Under the pieces are notes generated by a model, which was not told the DNA's origin, searched no databases, and was given only the letters and a program-made list of their open reading frames with translations. DNA of 64,000 nucleotides from Amycolatopsis nalaikhensis (GTDB taxonomy: Bacteria; Actinomycetota; Actinomycetes; Mycobacteriales; Pseudonocardiaceae): positions 255,501 through 319,500 of the forward strand of contig NZ_CP127173.1 of the NCBI RefSeq assembly GCF_030264295.1, read 5' to 3'. Every line of letters starts with the position of its first letter. Position 1 is the first letter of the stretch. Shown piece after piece: positions 1 to 8,445 of the stretch. A program made the translations under genes and the position numbers.

Positions 1-2
1 CC

Positions 3-455
3 GAGCTCGCCGGGCCCGACCCCGCGAGCACCGCGGGCGGCACCGGCGGGACGGGCGGCCAGGGCACCTCCCAGGCCGGCCTGCAGACGCTGCCGAGCAC
101 CCCGACGAGCGGGCCGTCGACCGTCGGCGCCCCGACGTCGGAGTCGTCGGCCACGTCCTCGGCCCCGCCGAGCACGGTGGTGTCGGTGAGCCCGGACGGC
201 AAGACCACGACGACGGTGGTCACCCAGGCCCCACCGCCCCCACCGCGCAGCGACACGGGCGGCAACCCGCCCCCGCAGACGACGCCCACCCAGAAGCCGC
301 CGACGAGCACACCGAAGCCGCCGACGAGCACACCGCCGACCACGACTCCCCCGCCGGAGACCACGCCGACGACGCCGACGACCCCGACCGGCGGCGGCTC
401 CAGCTCCGCGGGCGCCCCGTCGGCCTCGACGACCGGCACCAGCCCGACCCCGTAG
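3..455 (+). CDS. C-terminal tail of a Pro/Thr/Ser-rich protein (5' partial)
   Basis: The reading frame is open from the left window edge (first full codon at base 3) to a TAG at 453-455. It encodes a low-complexity tail of Gly/Thr/Ser, then long runs of Pro and Thr, with the repeated segment KPPTSTP. Such disordered tails end several actinobacterial surface proteins, for example penicillin-binding proteins and Ser/Thr kinases. The folded part lies outside the window, so I cannot name the protein. It converges on the TetR gene at 672, with a hairpin-repeat array between them. Confidence 0.6.
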   Translation, partial: ELAGPDPASTAGGTGGTGGQGTSQAGLQTLPSTPTSGPSTVGAPTSESSATSSAPPSTVVSVSPDGKTTTTVVTQAPPPPPRSDTGGNPPPQTTPTQKPPTSTPKPPTSTPPTTTPPPETTPTTPTTPTGGGSSSAGAPSASTTGTSPTP

Positions 456-468
456 ACCCAAGCGCCCC

Positions 469-661
469 AAGGCGGCCTTGGTTGCGTCTCACGCACCGAA
501 GGCCGCCTTGGTTGCGTTGAATGGGCACTGCGGCGCGAAGCGCCTCCGTTGAGGGTGGCGGTGGGGGCATGGGCGGAGCACCGAAGGCCACATTGGGGCG
601 CGTCCAACGCACCGAACGCCACATTGGGTGCGTCCAACGCACCCAACGCCACATTGGGGCG
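469..661. repeat. Array of about five 27-30 bp hairpin repeats
   Basis: Units lie at 469-487 (partial), 491-517, 578-603, 607-633 and 637-661. Complete units start ACGCACC and end in a TGCGT-type arm, so each can fold on itself: ACGCACCGAA at 607-616 pairs with TTGGGTGCGT at 624-633 with one mismatch. Neighbouring units are spaced at 30 bp. Two subtypes occur, one with core GGCCGCCTTGG and one with core GCCACATTGGG. A 60-bp non-repeated spacer (518-577) separates the subtypes. The array fills the gap between two convergent genes, so a terminator role is likely. I read this as an intergenic repeat family, not a CRISPR. Confidence 0.75.
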
Positions 662-671
662 CTCGGGCCGG

Positions 672-1313
672 TCAGTCCAAGACCGCCGCCGTCACCGCGG
701 CGCGGAGGAACTCGCCGTAGCGCTGTGGGCTCCAGCCGCGCTCCTGGCACAGCAGCTCGTACTGCTCCGGCCCGTGGTACGTCCACAACACGTCGCGGAC
801 GTCCTCGGCCGACAACCCCGCGCGGACCTCTCCCGTGTCCAGCAGGTCGGCCGAAAAGTACGTCATCGCCGTGAGCGTCTCCGCGCGCATCTGGGCCCAC
901 ACCTCGGCCGCCGCGGGGTCGGCCGCCGCCGCGTCGCGGGCCAGGAGCTGGACCGGGAACACCGCCGGGCCCACCCCCGCCAGGTGGGCGAAGTACATCT
1001 CGATCTTGCGGGCCGCCGACGGTTCCGCCTGGATCGCCGCGATGAAGTCGCGGTCGGCGATCGGGACGTCCTCGTCGTCGCCCGCGACCGTCACGTCGAA
1101 GACCGCCTTGAGCAGCGTCGCCTTGTTCGCGAACGCCTTGTACACCGTCTGCACCGAAACGCCCGCCGTCTTCGCGACCTCGGGCATCGCCGTGCCCGCG
1201 TACCCCTTCTCGCGGAAGAGCCCCGACGCCGCGGTCAGGATGCGGCGGCGGTTCTCGCGTGCCTGTTCCGCGCGCCGCGAAGTGTCATAACGCCGCTTGA
1301 CAGGGCCGGTCAT
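672..1313 (-). CDS. TetR/AcrR family transcriptional regulator
   Basis: This is a 213-aa protein of typical TetR length. The N-terminal helix-turn-helix spans roughly residues 22-68 (RRRILTAASGLFREKGYAGT, then VAKTAGVSVQTVYKAFANK), followed by a helical ligand-binding domain. The ATG at 1311-1313 is preceded by GAGGAG on the minus strand. It is divergent from the hydroxylase-like gene at 1379, and the 65-bp gap holds two short inverted repeats. It probably represses that gene and itself. The ligand cannot be read from the sequence. Confidence 0.9.
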   Translation of the reverse strand: MTGPVKRRYDTSRRAEQARENRRRILTAASGLFREKGYAGTAMPEVAKTAGVSVQTVYKAFANKATLLKAVFDVTVAGDDEDVPIADRDFIAAIQAEPSAARKIEMYFAHLAGVGPAVFPVQLLARDAAAADPAAAEVWAQMRAETLTAMTYFSADLLDTGEVRAGLSAEDVRDVLWTYHGPEQYELLCQERGWSPQRYGEFLRAAVTAAVLD

Positions 1314-1318
1314 TTAGG

Positions 1319-1352
1319 TAGAGACTCCTCTATCGAATAGACGTCCATCTAT
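1319..1352. promoter_or_regulatory. Paired inverted repeats, candidate TetR operator
   Basis: Two inverted repeats sit in the divergent promoter: TAGAG (1319-1323) with CTCTA (1328-1332), and ATAGA (1337-1341) with TCTAT (1348-1352). Their position next to a TetR gene suggests that regulator binds here. The assignment is inferred from location and symmetry only. Confidence 0.5.
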
Positions 1353-1378
1353 CATGACACCCTGAGGGGGCGTTGACC

Positions 1379-2545
1379 ATGATGGGACAAGCCACCACCG
1401 CCGCCGTCACCGCCGCGCGGGACATCGCTCCGGAACTGAGCGCCCGCGCCGTGGAAGCCGAACAGCTCCAGACCCTGCCCCGCGACCTCGTCGAGCGGGC
1501 CCGGGAAGCCGGGCTCTTCCGGCTGGCGACGCCCCGCGCGCTCGGCGGGCTGGAGCTGCCGCCCGCCGAAATCGTCGAGGTGGTCGAAGAACTCTCGCGC
1601 GCCGACGGCTCCGCGGGCTGGACCATCACCATCGGCAACGGCTCGGCGTTCCTCGCCTGGCTCGACCCGGCCGTCGCCGCGGACCTCGTCAAGGGCGTCC
1701 CGGACCCGATCGGCGGCGGCGTCTTCGCCCCGATGGGACGCCTCACCCCCGACGGCGAGGGGAAGTTCGGGCTCACCGGCCGCTGGGCGTTCTGCAGCGG
1801 CAGCCCGCACTCGGACCTCTTCTTCAACGGCGCCATGGTGTTCGACGGCACCGCGCCCCGGATGGTGCCGGGCCGCGGGCCGGACTGGCGGCTGGCCGTC
1901 GTCCCCGCCGCGCAGGTGCGGGTGCTCGACAACTGGGACGTCACCGGCCTGCGCGGCACCGGCAGCCACGACGTCACCGTCGAAGCCGTCGTCCGCGAGG
2001 AGCACACCGTCTCGCCGTTCACCGAACCGGCGCGCCACGACGGGCCGTTGTGGCGGTTCCCGTTCTTCACCTTCGTCGGCACGCTGATGGCCGGCGTCCC
2101 GCTCGGCATCGCGCGCCGCGCGCTCGACGAGTTCACCGCGTTCGCCCCGGCCAAGATCCGCCCGCCGGGGCCCGGCCCGATCGCCGAGGACGGCGACGTC
2201 CAGATCGCGCTGACCCGCGCCGAGGGACGGCTGCGCTCGGCCCGTTCGTTCGTCTTCGACGCCCTCGGCGACCTCTGGGCGACCGCGCAGGCGGGTGACG
2301 TCCCGGACGTCAAGCAGCGCGGGCAGTTCCTGCTGGCGACACAGCAGGCGATGCGTGCTTCGCTGAGCGCGGTCAACATCGCGTTCGGCTTCGCGGGCGC
2401 GGGCGCACTGCACGCCGACCAGCCGGTACAGCGCTGCTTCCGAGACGTCCACGCGGCTTCCCAGCACATCTACTTCTCCGCGGCGGCCTCCAAGCGCTAC
2501 GCGAAGCTCCGGTTCGGAATCGACCAGCCGACCTTCTGGTTCTAG
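1379..2545 (+). CDS. Acyl-CoA dehydrogenase-fold flavin monooxygenase-like protein
   Basis: This is a 388-aa protein of the acyl-CoA dehydrogenase superfamily. It has the N-terminal helical domain (LPRDLVERAREAGLFRL), the mid beta-domain (GRWAFCSGSPHSDLFF; VTGLRGTGSHDVTVEAVV) and the C-terminal helical domain ending in the RDVHAASQHIYFSAAASKRY pattern. This layout is closest to two-component flavin hydroxylases such as HsaA and DszC rather than true acyl-CoA dehydrogenases, where a reduced flavin from a separate reductase is used. I chose ATG 1379 because GAGGGGG ends eight bases before it; an upstream TTG at 1373 is too close. The substrate is unknown. It is likely controlled by the divergent TetR protein. 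Confidence 0.8.
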   Translation: MMGQATTAAVTAARDIAPELSARAVEAEQLQTLPRDLVERAREAGLFRLATPRALGGLELPPAEIVEVVEELSRADGSAGWTITIGNGSAFLAWLDPAVAADLVKGVPDPIGGGVFAPMGRLTPDGEGKFGLTGRWAFCSGSPHSDLFFNGAMVFDGTAPRMVPGRGPDWRLAVVPAAQVRVLDNWDVTGLRGTGSHDVTVEAVVREEHTVSPFTEPARHDGPLWRFPFFTFVGTLMAGVPLGIARRALDEFTAFAPAKIRPPGPGPIAEDGDVQIALTRAEGRLRSARSFVFDALGDLWATAQAGDVPDVKQRGQFLLATQQAMRASLSAVNIAFGFAGAGALHADQPVQRCFRDVHAASQHIYFSAAASKRYAKLRFGIDQPTFWF

Positions 2546-2546
2546 G

Positions 2547-2570
2547 CGGCACTTTCACGTGAAAGTGCCG
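2547..2570. terminator. Bidirectional terminator palindrome
   Basis: A perfect 24-bp palindrome with arms CGGCACTTTCAC and GTGAAAGTGCCG sits two bases past the stop of the hydroxylase-like gene and one base before the end of kdpE. These genes converge, so the hairpin can serve both. Confidence 0.75.
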
Positions 2571-2571
2571 C

Positions 2572-3270
2572 TCAGACCTCGAAGCGGTAGCCCATGCCCG
2601 GTTCGGTGAGCAGGTGCCGGGGCCGCGACGGCTCCGGCTCCAGCTTGCGCCGCAGCTGGGCCAGGTACACGCGCAGGTAGTGGGACTCCGTCTCGTACGA
2701 CGGCCCCCACACCTCGTGCAGCAGCTGCTTCTGCGCGACCAGCCGCCCGCGGTTGCGCACCAGCAGCTCCAGCACGCCCCACTCGGTCTTCGTCAGGTGG
2801 ACCTCGACGCCGTCGGCGCGGCGGACCTTCTTCGCCGCCAGGTCGACGCTGAACGACGCCGTGTCCACCACCGCCTCCGGGCCGTCGGCGCCGGCGACGG
2901 CCGAGCGGCGCACCGCCGCGCGCAGGCGGGCCAGCAGCTCGTCCATCCCGAACGGCTTGGTGACGTAGTCGTCGGCCCCCGCGTCGAGGGCCTCGACCTT
3001 GTCGGCCGAGTCGCCGCGGGCGGACAGCACGATGATCGGCACCGTCGTCCAGCCGCGCAGGCCCGCGATCACCTCGGTGCCGTCGAGGTCGGGCAGCCCG
3101 AGGTCGAGCACGACGACGTCGGGCTTCGTCTCGGCGACGGCTTTCAACGCGGCCGTGCCGTCGTGCGCGGTGATCACCTTGTAGCCGCGGGCGCTGAGGT
3201 TGATCCGCAGTGCCCGCACGATCTGCGGCTCGTCGTCCACCACCAGCACGGTGGCGCCCGGGTCGCTCAT
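2572..3270 (-). CDS. kdpE: KdpE, potassium-responsive response regulator
   Basis: This is a 232-aa OmpR/PhoB-type response regulator. The receiver domain (about residues 5-120) has the acidic pair DDE, the phospho-acceptor Asp near residue 56 (VVLDLGLPD) and the conserved Lys in YVTKPFGMDELLARL. A winged-helix DNA-binding domain follows (HLTKTEWGVLELLVRNRGRL; YLRVYLAQLRRKLE). The start is ATG 3268-3270, overlapping the kdpD stop as ATGA, so the two are translationally coupled. It is expected to activate the kdp operon when phosphorylated by KdpD. It is the last gene of the operon and is followed by a strong palindrome. Confidence 0.95.
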   Translation of the reverse strand: MSDPGATVLVVDDEPQIVRALRINLSARGYKVITAHDGTAALKAVAETKPDVVVLDLGLPDLDGTEVIAGLRGWTTVPIIVLSARGDSADKVEALDAGADDYVTKPFGMDELLARLRAAVRRSAVAGADGPEAVVDTASFSVDLAAKKVRRADGVEVHLTKTEWGVLELLVRNRGRLVAQKQLLHEVWGPSYETESHYLRVYLAQLRRKLEPEPSRPRHLLTEPGMGYRFEV

Positions 3271-5795
3271 CGCACCCCCTCTTCTTCGAGCTCGACGCTG
3301 AAAGCCGGGAGCGAGACCACGATCGTGAGCCCACCGCCCGGGGTGTCCTCGGCGCGGATGGTGCCGCCCATCGCCTCGGTGAACCCCTTCGCCACCGAGA
3401 GTCCCAGCCCGACGCCGGGCGTGGTGTCCCGGTCGCCGCCGAGGCGCTGGAACGGCGCGAACGCCGAGTCCGCCGCGCCCTTGCGCAACCCTTTGCCGTG
3501 GTCGACGATCCGCAGCTCGACCTGCCCGGAGTGGGTGGAAGCCCGCGCGGACACCGGGGCGCCGCCGTGGCGCAGGGCGTTGTCCAGCACGTTCGCCACC
3601 ACGCGTTCCAGCAGCCCCGGGTCGGCGAGCACCGACGGCAGCTGGTCGTCGACCGCGACCCGCACCGCCGCCGAGCCGTCCACAGTGGACAACGCGTGCG
3701 CGACGACCTCGTCGTAGCCGACCGGGCGCAGGTGCGGTTTGACCGCCCCGGTGGCCAGCCGGGAGGAGTCCAGCAGGTTGTCGATCAGCCCGGCGAGCCG
3801 GTCGGCCGACAGCTCGATGGCCTCCATCAGCTCCGCGGTGTCCTCTTCGGACAGCCGCAGGTCGGGCGCGCGCAGGCTGCCGATCGACGCCTTGATCGAG
3901 GTCAGCGGGGTGCGCAGGTCGTGGCCGACGGCCGAGAGCAACGTCGTGCGCAGCTCGGTCGCCTCGGCCTTGCGCTCGGCGCGGGCCGCGGCGGCGGCCG
4001 TCCGCTGCTGCCGCAGGGCCAGAAGGGCCTGCCCGGCCACGGCTTCCAGCACCCGCCGGTCGGCCGCGCGCAGGGCGCGCCCGCGCAGGGTCAGGTGCAC
4101 GTCGGCGGTGACGGCGATGTCGGCGTCGGCCTCGTCCGGGTCGGCGCACGGGTGCTCCCCCACGGTCGCGACCCGGTGCCAGCTCCCGTCCCGCTTCTCC
4201 AGCAGGGTCACCGAAGTCAGCGCGAAGTTCTCGCGGACCTTCGCCAGCAGCCGCTCGATCGGGTTCGCGTGGGTCAGCACGGTCTTGGCGTAGGACGCGA
4301 GCAACGCCGCTTCCGTCCGGGCCCGCGCCGCCTGGGTGGCCCGCCGCGCGGCCTGGTCGACGACCAGGGCGACGAGCACGGCGACCACGACCATCGCGAT
4401 CAGCGTCACGAGGTTCTGCGGCGTGTGCACGGTGAGCGTGTACAGCGGCGGGGTGAAGAAGAAGTTCAGCAGCCCGGCGCCGAGAACGGCCGCGGCCAGG
4501 GCCGGGCCGAGCCCGCCGACCAGCGCGACGACCACCGTGGCCAGCACGTAGGCGATGACGTCGGTGGCGAAGTCGAGCCCGGCCGGCACGGTGTAGCCGA
4601 CGACGGTGACCAGCACCGGCAGCAGCAGGCTCAGCACCCAGCCCGCGACCAGCCGCGAGAACCCGAGCGGGCTCGCGGCGAGCCGGGCCCGCAGGCGGCC
4701 GCCCGCCTCGGCGTGGGTGACCATGTGCACGTCGATCGGGCCCGACCGGCGGACCACCGACGCGCCGATGCCCTCGTCGAACAGCCGCGCCACGCGGGAG
4801 CGCCGCGAAGTGCCGATCACCAGCTGCGTCGCGTTGACGCCGCGGGCGAAGTCCAGCAGCGCGGTCGGCACGTCGTCGCCGACGACCGTGTGGAAGGTCG
4901 CCCCGACCTCTTCGGCCACCGTCCGGCAGCGGGCGATCGCGGCCGGCCCGGGCCCGGCGAGCCCGTCACCGCGCAGGATGTGCACGACCTGCAGTTCGGC
5001 GCCGGCGCGCGTGGCGATGCGGCTGGCGCGGCGGATGAGCGTCTCGCTCTCCGGGCCGCCGGTCACCGAGACGACGACGCGCTCGCGCGCCTCCCAGGTG
5101 TCGGTGATCCGCTGCTCGGCGCGGTAGCGCTGCAGGGCGACGTCGACCTGGTCGGCCACCCACAGCAGCGCCAGCTCGCGCAGCGCGGTGAGGTTGCCGG
5201 GCCGGAAGTAGTTGCCGAGCGCGGCGTCGATGCGTTCGGCCGGGTAGACGTTGCCGTGCGCGAGCCGCCGCCGCAGCGCCTCCGGCGTGATGTCGACCAG
5301 CTCGAGCTGTTCGGCGCGGCGGACGACCTCGTCCGGCACGGTTTCCTGCTGGGTGACGCCGGTGATCCGCTCGACGACGTCGTTGAGGCTCTGGAGGTGC
5401 TGCACGTTGACCGTGGACAGCACGTCGATCCCGGCTTCGAGGAGTTCCTCGACGTCCTGCCAGCGCTTGGCGTTGCGCGAGCCCGGCACGTTGGTGTGCG
5501 CGAGCTCGTCGACGACGGCGACCTCCGGCGCGCGGGCCAGGACGGCGTCGACGTCCATCTCCTCGAAGGCGCGGTCGCGGTGCTCGGCGTGCCGCCGCGG
5601 GACGACCTCGAGGCCGTCGAGCAGCGCGGCGGTCTTCTCCCGGCCGTGCGTCTCGACGAGCCCGATGACGACGTCGGTGCCGCGGTCCAGGCGCCGCCGC
5701 GCTTCGCCGAGCATGGCGAAGGTCTTGCCGACGCCCGGGGCCGCGCCGAGGTAGATCCTCAGCTCCCCTCGGCGCGGCCGGTTCTCCGTGGTCAC
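3267..5795 (-). CDS. kdpD: KdpD, potassium sensor histidine kinase
   Basis: This is an 842-aa protein with the full KdpD order. The KdpD N-terminal domain has a Walker A motif (GAAPGVGKT, near residue 20) and is followed by a universal-stress-protein-like domain (about 230-360). Four membrane helices of the DUF4118 type come next (about 380-480), then a GAF-like linker. The HisKA domain has its phospho-His near 625 (GHDLRTPLTS), and the HATPase domain has N, G1 and G2 boxes (NVLDNALRHGG; VDHGKGLRKG; GVGLGLSVAKG). The start codon is GTG at 5793-5795. Together with KdpE it senses potassium limitation or turgor-related signals at the membrane. Length is slightly below the E. coli protein. Confidence 0.96.
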   Translation of the reverse strand: MTTENRPRRGELRIYLGAAPGVGKTFAMLGEARRRLDRGTDVVIGLVETHGREKTAALLDGLEVVPRRHAEHRDRAFEEMDVDAVLARAPEVAVVDELAHTNVPGSRNAKRWQDVEELLEAGIDVLSTVNVQHLQSLNDVVERITGVTQQETVPDEVVRRAEQLELVDITPEALRRRLAHGNVYPAERIDAALGNYFRPGNLTALRELALLWVADQVDVALQRYRAEQRITDTWEARERVVVSVTGGPESETLIRRASRIATRAGAELQVVHILRGDGLAGPGPAAIARCRTVAEEVGATFHTVVGDDVPTALLDFARGVNATQLVIGTSRRSRVARLFDEGIGASVVRRSGPIDVHMVTHAEAGGRLRARLAASPLGFSRLVAGWVLSLLLPVLVTVVGYTVPAGLDFATDVIAYVLATVVVALVGGLGPALAAAVLGAGLLNFFFTPPLYTLTVHTPQNLVTLIAMVVVAVLVALVVDQAARRATQAARARTEAALLASYAKTVLTHANPIERLLAKVRENFALTSVTLLEKRDGSWHRVATVGEHPCADPDEADADIAVTADVHLTLRGRALRAADRRVLEAVAGQALLALRQQRTAAAAARAERKAEATELRTTLLSAVGHDLRTPLTSIKASIGSLRAPDLRLSEEDTAELMEAIELSADRLAGLIDNLLDSSRLATGAVKPHLRPVGYDEVVAHALSTVDGSAAVRVAVDDQLPSVLADPGLLERVVANVLDNALRHGGAPVSARASTHSGQVELRIVDHGKGLRKGAADSAFAPFQRLGGDRDTTPGVGLGLSVAKGFTEAMGGTIRAEDTPGGGLTIVVSLPAFSVELEEEGVR

Positions 5796-5799
5796 GGTG

Positions 5800-6390
5800 T
5801 CAGTGTGCCCCTCCGGCCGCGGCGCGCACGGCCAAGTTGAGCGGGAGCACAGTCACCCCGGGGACGCCGATCCCCGCACCGCTCGTGTTCTGCGCGATGA
5901 GCTGCTTCACCCGGTCGAGCGGCAGGCCGGTGTTCTTCGCGACGCGCGCGGCCTGGAGGTCGGCGTAGGCCACGCTGATGTCCGGGTCGAGCCCCGAGGC
6001 CGACGCGGTCACGGCGTCCGGCGGCACCTGATCGGGCGTCACGCCTTCACGCTCGGCGATCGCGGCCTTGCGCTCCTCGATGGTCTTCACGAGGTCTTCG
6101 TTGTACGGCCCCTTGTTGGACGCGCCGGAGGGCAGGCCGGGGCCGACCGCTGTGGGGCGGGTGTGGAACCACGGGTCGTGCTCGGGGTCGGCGGGCACCG
6201 GGTCGACGCCGATGAGCGACGACCCGACGGCTTGGCCGTCCCGCGTGACGATCGACCCCTCGGCATTCGACTCCAGCCCGGGGATCCGGGCCACCGCCCA
6301 CACCGCGAGGGGGTAGAGGACCCCGAGCAGGACGGTCATGACGAGCAGGACGCGCAGCCCGGCCCAGGTCTGCTTGACGAGCGTGTGCAC
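5800..6390 (-). CDS. kdpC: KdpC, potassium-transporting ATPase C subunit
   Basis: This is a 196-aa protein with one N-terminal membrane helix (LLVMTVLLGVLYPLAVWAVA) followed by an extracytoplasmic domain with typical KdpC motifs (SSLIG; FHTRPTA; SGLDPDISVAYA; GVPGVTVLPLNLAV). KdpC holds the KdpFABC complex together and assists ATP binding by KdpB. It lies six bases after kdpB and four bases before the kdpD start, in the conserved kdpABCDE order. Confidence 0.95.
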   Translation of the reverse strand: MHTLVKQTWAGLRVLLVMTVLLGVLYPLAVWAVARIPGLESNAEGSIVTRDGQAVGSSLIGVDPVPADPEHDPWFHTRPTAVGPGLPSGASNKGPYNEDLVKTIEERKAAIAEREGVTPDQVPPDAVTASASGLDPDISVAYADLQAARVAKNTGLPLDRVKQLIAQNTSGAGIGVPGVTVLPLNLAVRAAAGGAH

Positions 6391-6396
6391 TTCGCT

Positions 6397-8445
6397 TCAC
6401 CCGATTCCGGGGATGAGACGGACGAGCAGGTCGATCAGCCAGATCCCGAGGAAGGGGCTGACGATCCCGCCGAGGCCGTAGACGAGCAGGTTGCGGCGCA
6501 GCAGGGCCGAGGCCGACGACGGCTTGTACCGCACGCCGCGCAGGGCCAGGGGGATGAGCACGACGATGATCAGCGCGTTGAAGATGACCGCGGAGAGGAT
6601 CGCCGACTTCGGGGTGGCCAGGTGCATGATGTTCAGCCCGCCGAGCTGGGCGTAGATGCCGGTGAACATCGCGGGCAGGATCGCGAAGTACTTCGCCAGG
6701 TCGTTGGCGACGCTGAACGTCGTCAGCGCGCCGCGGGTGATCAGCAGCTGCTTGCCGATCTCCACGATCTCGATCAGCTTCGTCGGGTCGCTGTCGAGGT
6801 CGACCATGTTCCCGGCTTCCTTGGCGGCCGAGGTGCCGGTGTTCATCGCGACGCCGACATCGGCCTGCGCGAGCGCGGGCGCGTCGTTGGTGCCGTCGCC
6901 GGTCATCGCGACCAACCGCCCGCCTTCCTGCTCCCGCTTGATGAGCGCCATCTTGTCTTCGGGCTTGGCTTCGGCGAGGAAGTCGTCGACGCCCGCGTCC
7001 GCGGCGATGGCCTTCGCGGTGAGCGGGTTGTCGCCGGTGATCATCACCGTCTTGATGCCCATCGCGCGCAGCTCTTCGAAACGCTCTTTCATGCCCGGCT
7101 TGACGACGTCGGACAGCCGGATCACGCCGCGCACCACGGTGTCCTCGGCGACGACCAGCGGCGTGCCGCCCTGGGCGCTGATCTCGTCGACCACGCGCTC
7201 GGTCTCGTCCGGGAACTCCCCGCCGTTCTCGCGCACCCACGCGCGGACGGCACTCGCCGCGCCCTTGCGGATCCGCCTGGTCCCGACGTCCAGGCCGCTC
7301 ATCCGGGTCTGCGCGGTGAACGGGACGAACTCGCCGCGCTCGTCCTGGGCCGCGTAGTCCTCGGTGAGTTCGACGACGCTGCGGCCTTCGGGGGTCTCGT
7401 CGGCCAGGCTGGCCAGCCTCGCGGCCCGCGCCAGTTCGTCCGAAGTGGACGAACCGACCGGGATCAGCTCGGTGGCCCGGCGGTTGCCGAAGGTGATGGT
7501 GCCGGTCTTGTCGAGCAGCAGCGTCGAGACGTCGCCCGCGGCCTCCACCGCGCGGCCGCTGGTCGCCAGCACGTTGCGCTGCACGAGCCGGTCCATCCCG
7601 GCGATGCCGATGGCGCTCAGCAGCGCGCCGATCGTCGTCGGGATCAGGCACACGAGCAAGGCCGTCAGCACGATCACGGACTGCTCGGAGCCGGAGTAGC
7701 GGGCCATCGGCTGCAGCGCGACGACGGCGAGCAGGAAGATGATCGTCAGCGTCGAGAGCAGGATGGTCAGCGCGATCTCGTTCGGCGTCTTCTGCCGCGA
7801 AGCGCCTTCCACCAAGGCGATCATACGGTCCACAAAGGACTCACCCGGCTTGGTCGTGACGCGCACGACGATCCGGTCGCTCAGCACGGTCGTGCCGCCG
7901 GTGACGGCGCTGCGGTCGCCGCCGGACTCCCGGATGACCGGGGCCGACTCGCCGGTGATGGCCGACTCGTCGACGGTCGCGATGCCCTCGACGACGTCGC
8001 CGTCGCCCGGGATCACCTGGCCCGCCTCGACGACGACCAGGTCGCCGACGCGCAGGTCCACCCCGGGTACCTGCTCCTCGACGCCGGTTTCGGTGAGGCG
8101 CCGGGCGACGGTCTCCTTCTTCGCCCGCCGCAGGCTTTCCGCCTGCGCCTTGCCGCGGCCTTCGGCGACGGCCTCGGCGAGGTTCGCGAAGACCACGGTG
8201 AACCAGAGCCAGCCGGCGATCAGGATGGTGAACACGCTCGGGTCGGTGACCGCGAAGACCGTGGTCAGCGCGGAGCCGACCCAGACGACGAACATCACCG
8301 GGTTGCCGAGCTGGTGCTTCGGGTGGAGCTTCCGGAGGGCCTCCGGAAGCGACGTCCAGAGCTGGCGCGGGCTGAACACCCCGGCGCCGACGCGGCCGGG
8401 TCGCCCGACCGGAACCGCCGGACTCCGTTCCTGGGTGAGGGTCAT
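6397..8445 (-). CDS. kdpB: KdpB, potassium-transporting P-type ATPase catalytic subunit
   Basis: This is a 682-aa P-type ATPase. It has the phosphorylation motif DKTGT ([14 protein letters not shown]), the actuator motif TGES (ITGESAPV), the hinge [16 protein letters not shown] and several membrane helices. Together these match KdpB over its usual length of about 680 residues. The start is ATG 8443-8445, which overlaps the kdpA stop as ATGA; longer upstream frames are spurious. It energises potassium uptake through KdpA. The gene itself is intact even though kdpA upstream is frameshifted as read. Confidence 0.97.
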   Translation of the reverse strand: MTLTQERSPAVPVGRPGRVGAGVFSPRQLWTSLPEALRKLHPKHQLGNPVMFVVWVGSALTTVFAVTDPSVFTILIAGWLWFTVVFANLAEAVAEGRGKAQAESLRRAKKETVARRLTETGVEEQVPGVDLRVGDLVVVEAGQVIPGDGDVVEGIATVDESAITGESAPVIRESGGDRSAVTGGTTVLSDRIVVRVTTKPGESFVDRMIALVEGASRQKTPNEIALTILLSTLTIIFLLAVVALQPMARYSGSEQSVIVLTALLVCLIPTTIGALLSAIGIAGMDRLVQRNVLATSGRAVEAAGDVSTLLLDKTGTITFGNRRATELIPVGSSTSDELARAARLASLADETPEGRSVVELTEDYAAQDERGEFVPFTAQTRMSGLDVGTRRIRKGAASAVRAWVRENGGEFPDETERVVDEISAQGGTPLVVAEDTVVRGVIRLSDVVKPGMKERFEELRAMGIKTVMITGDNPLTAKAIAADAGVDDFLAEAKPEDKMALIKREQEGGRLVAMTGDGTNDAPALAQADVGVAMNTGTSAAKEAGNMVDLDSDPTKLIEIVEIGKQLLITRGALTTFSVANDLAKYFAILPAMFTGIYAQLGGLNIMHLATPKSAILSAVIFNALIIVVLIPLALRGVRYKPSSASALLRRNLLVYGLGGIVSPFLGIWLIDLLVRLIPGIG

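Noticed and set aside
469..661. Possible CRISPR array
   Set aside because: Units are imperfect and contiguous at 30 bp, with no distinct spacers of constant length and no cas genes in the window.
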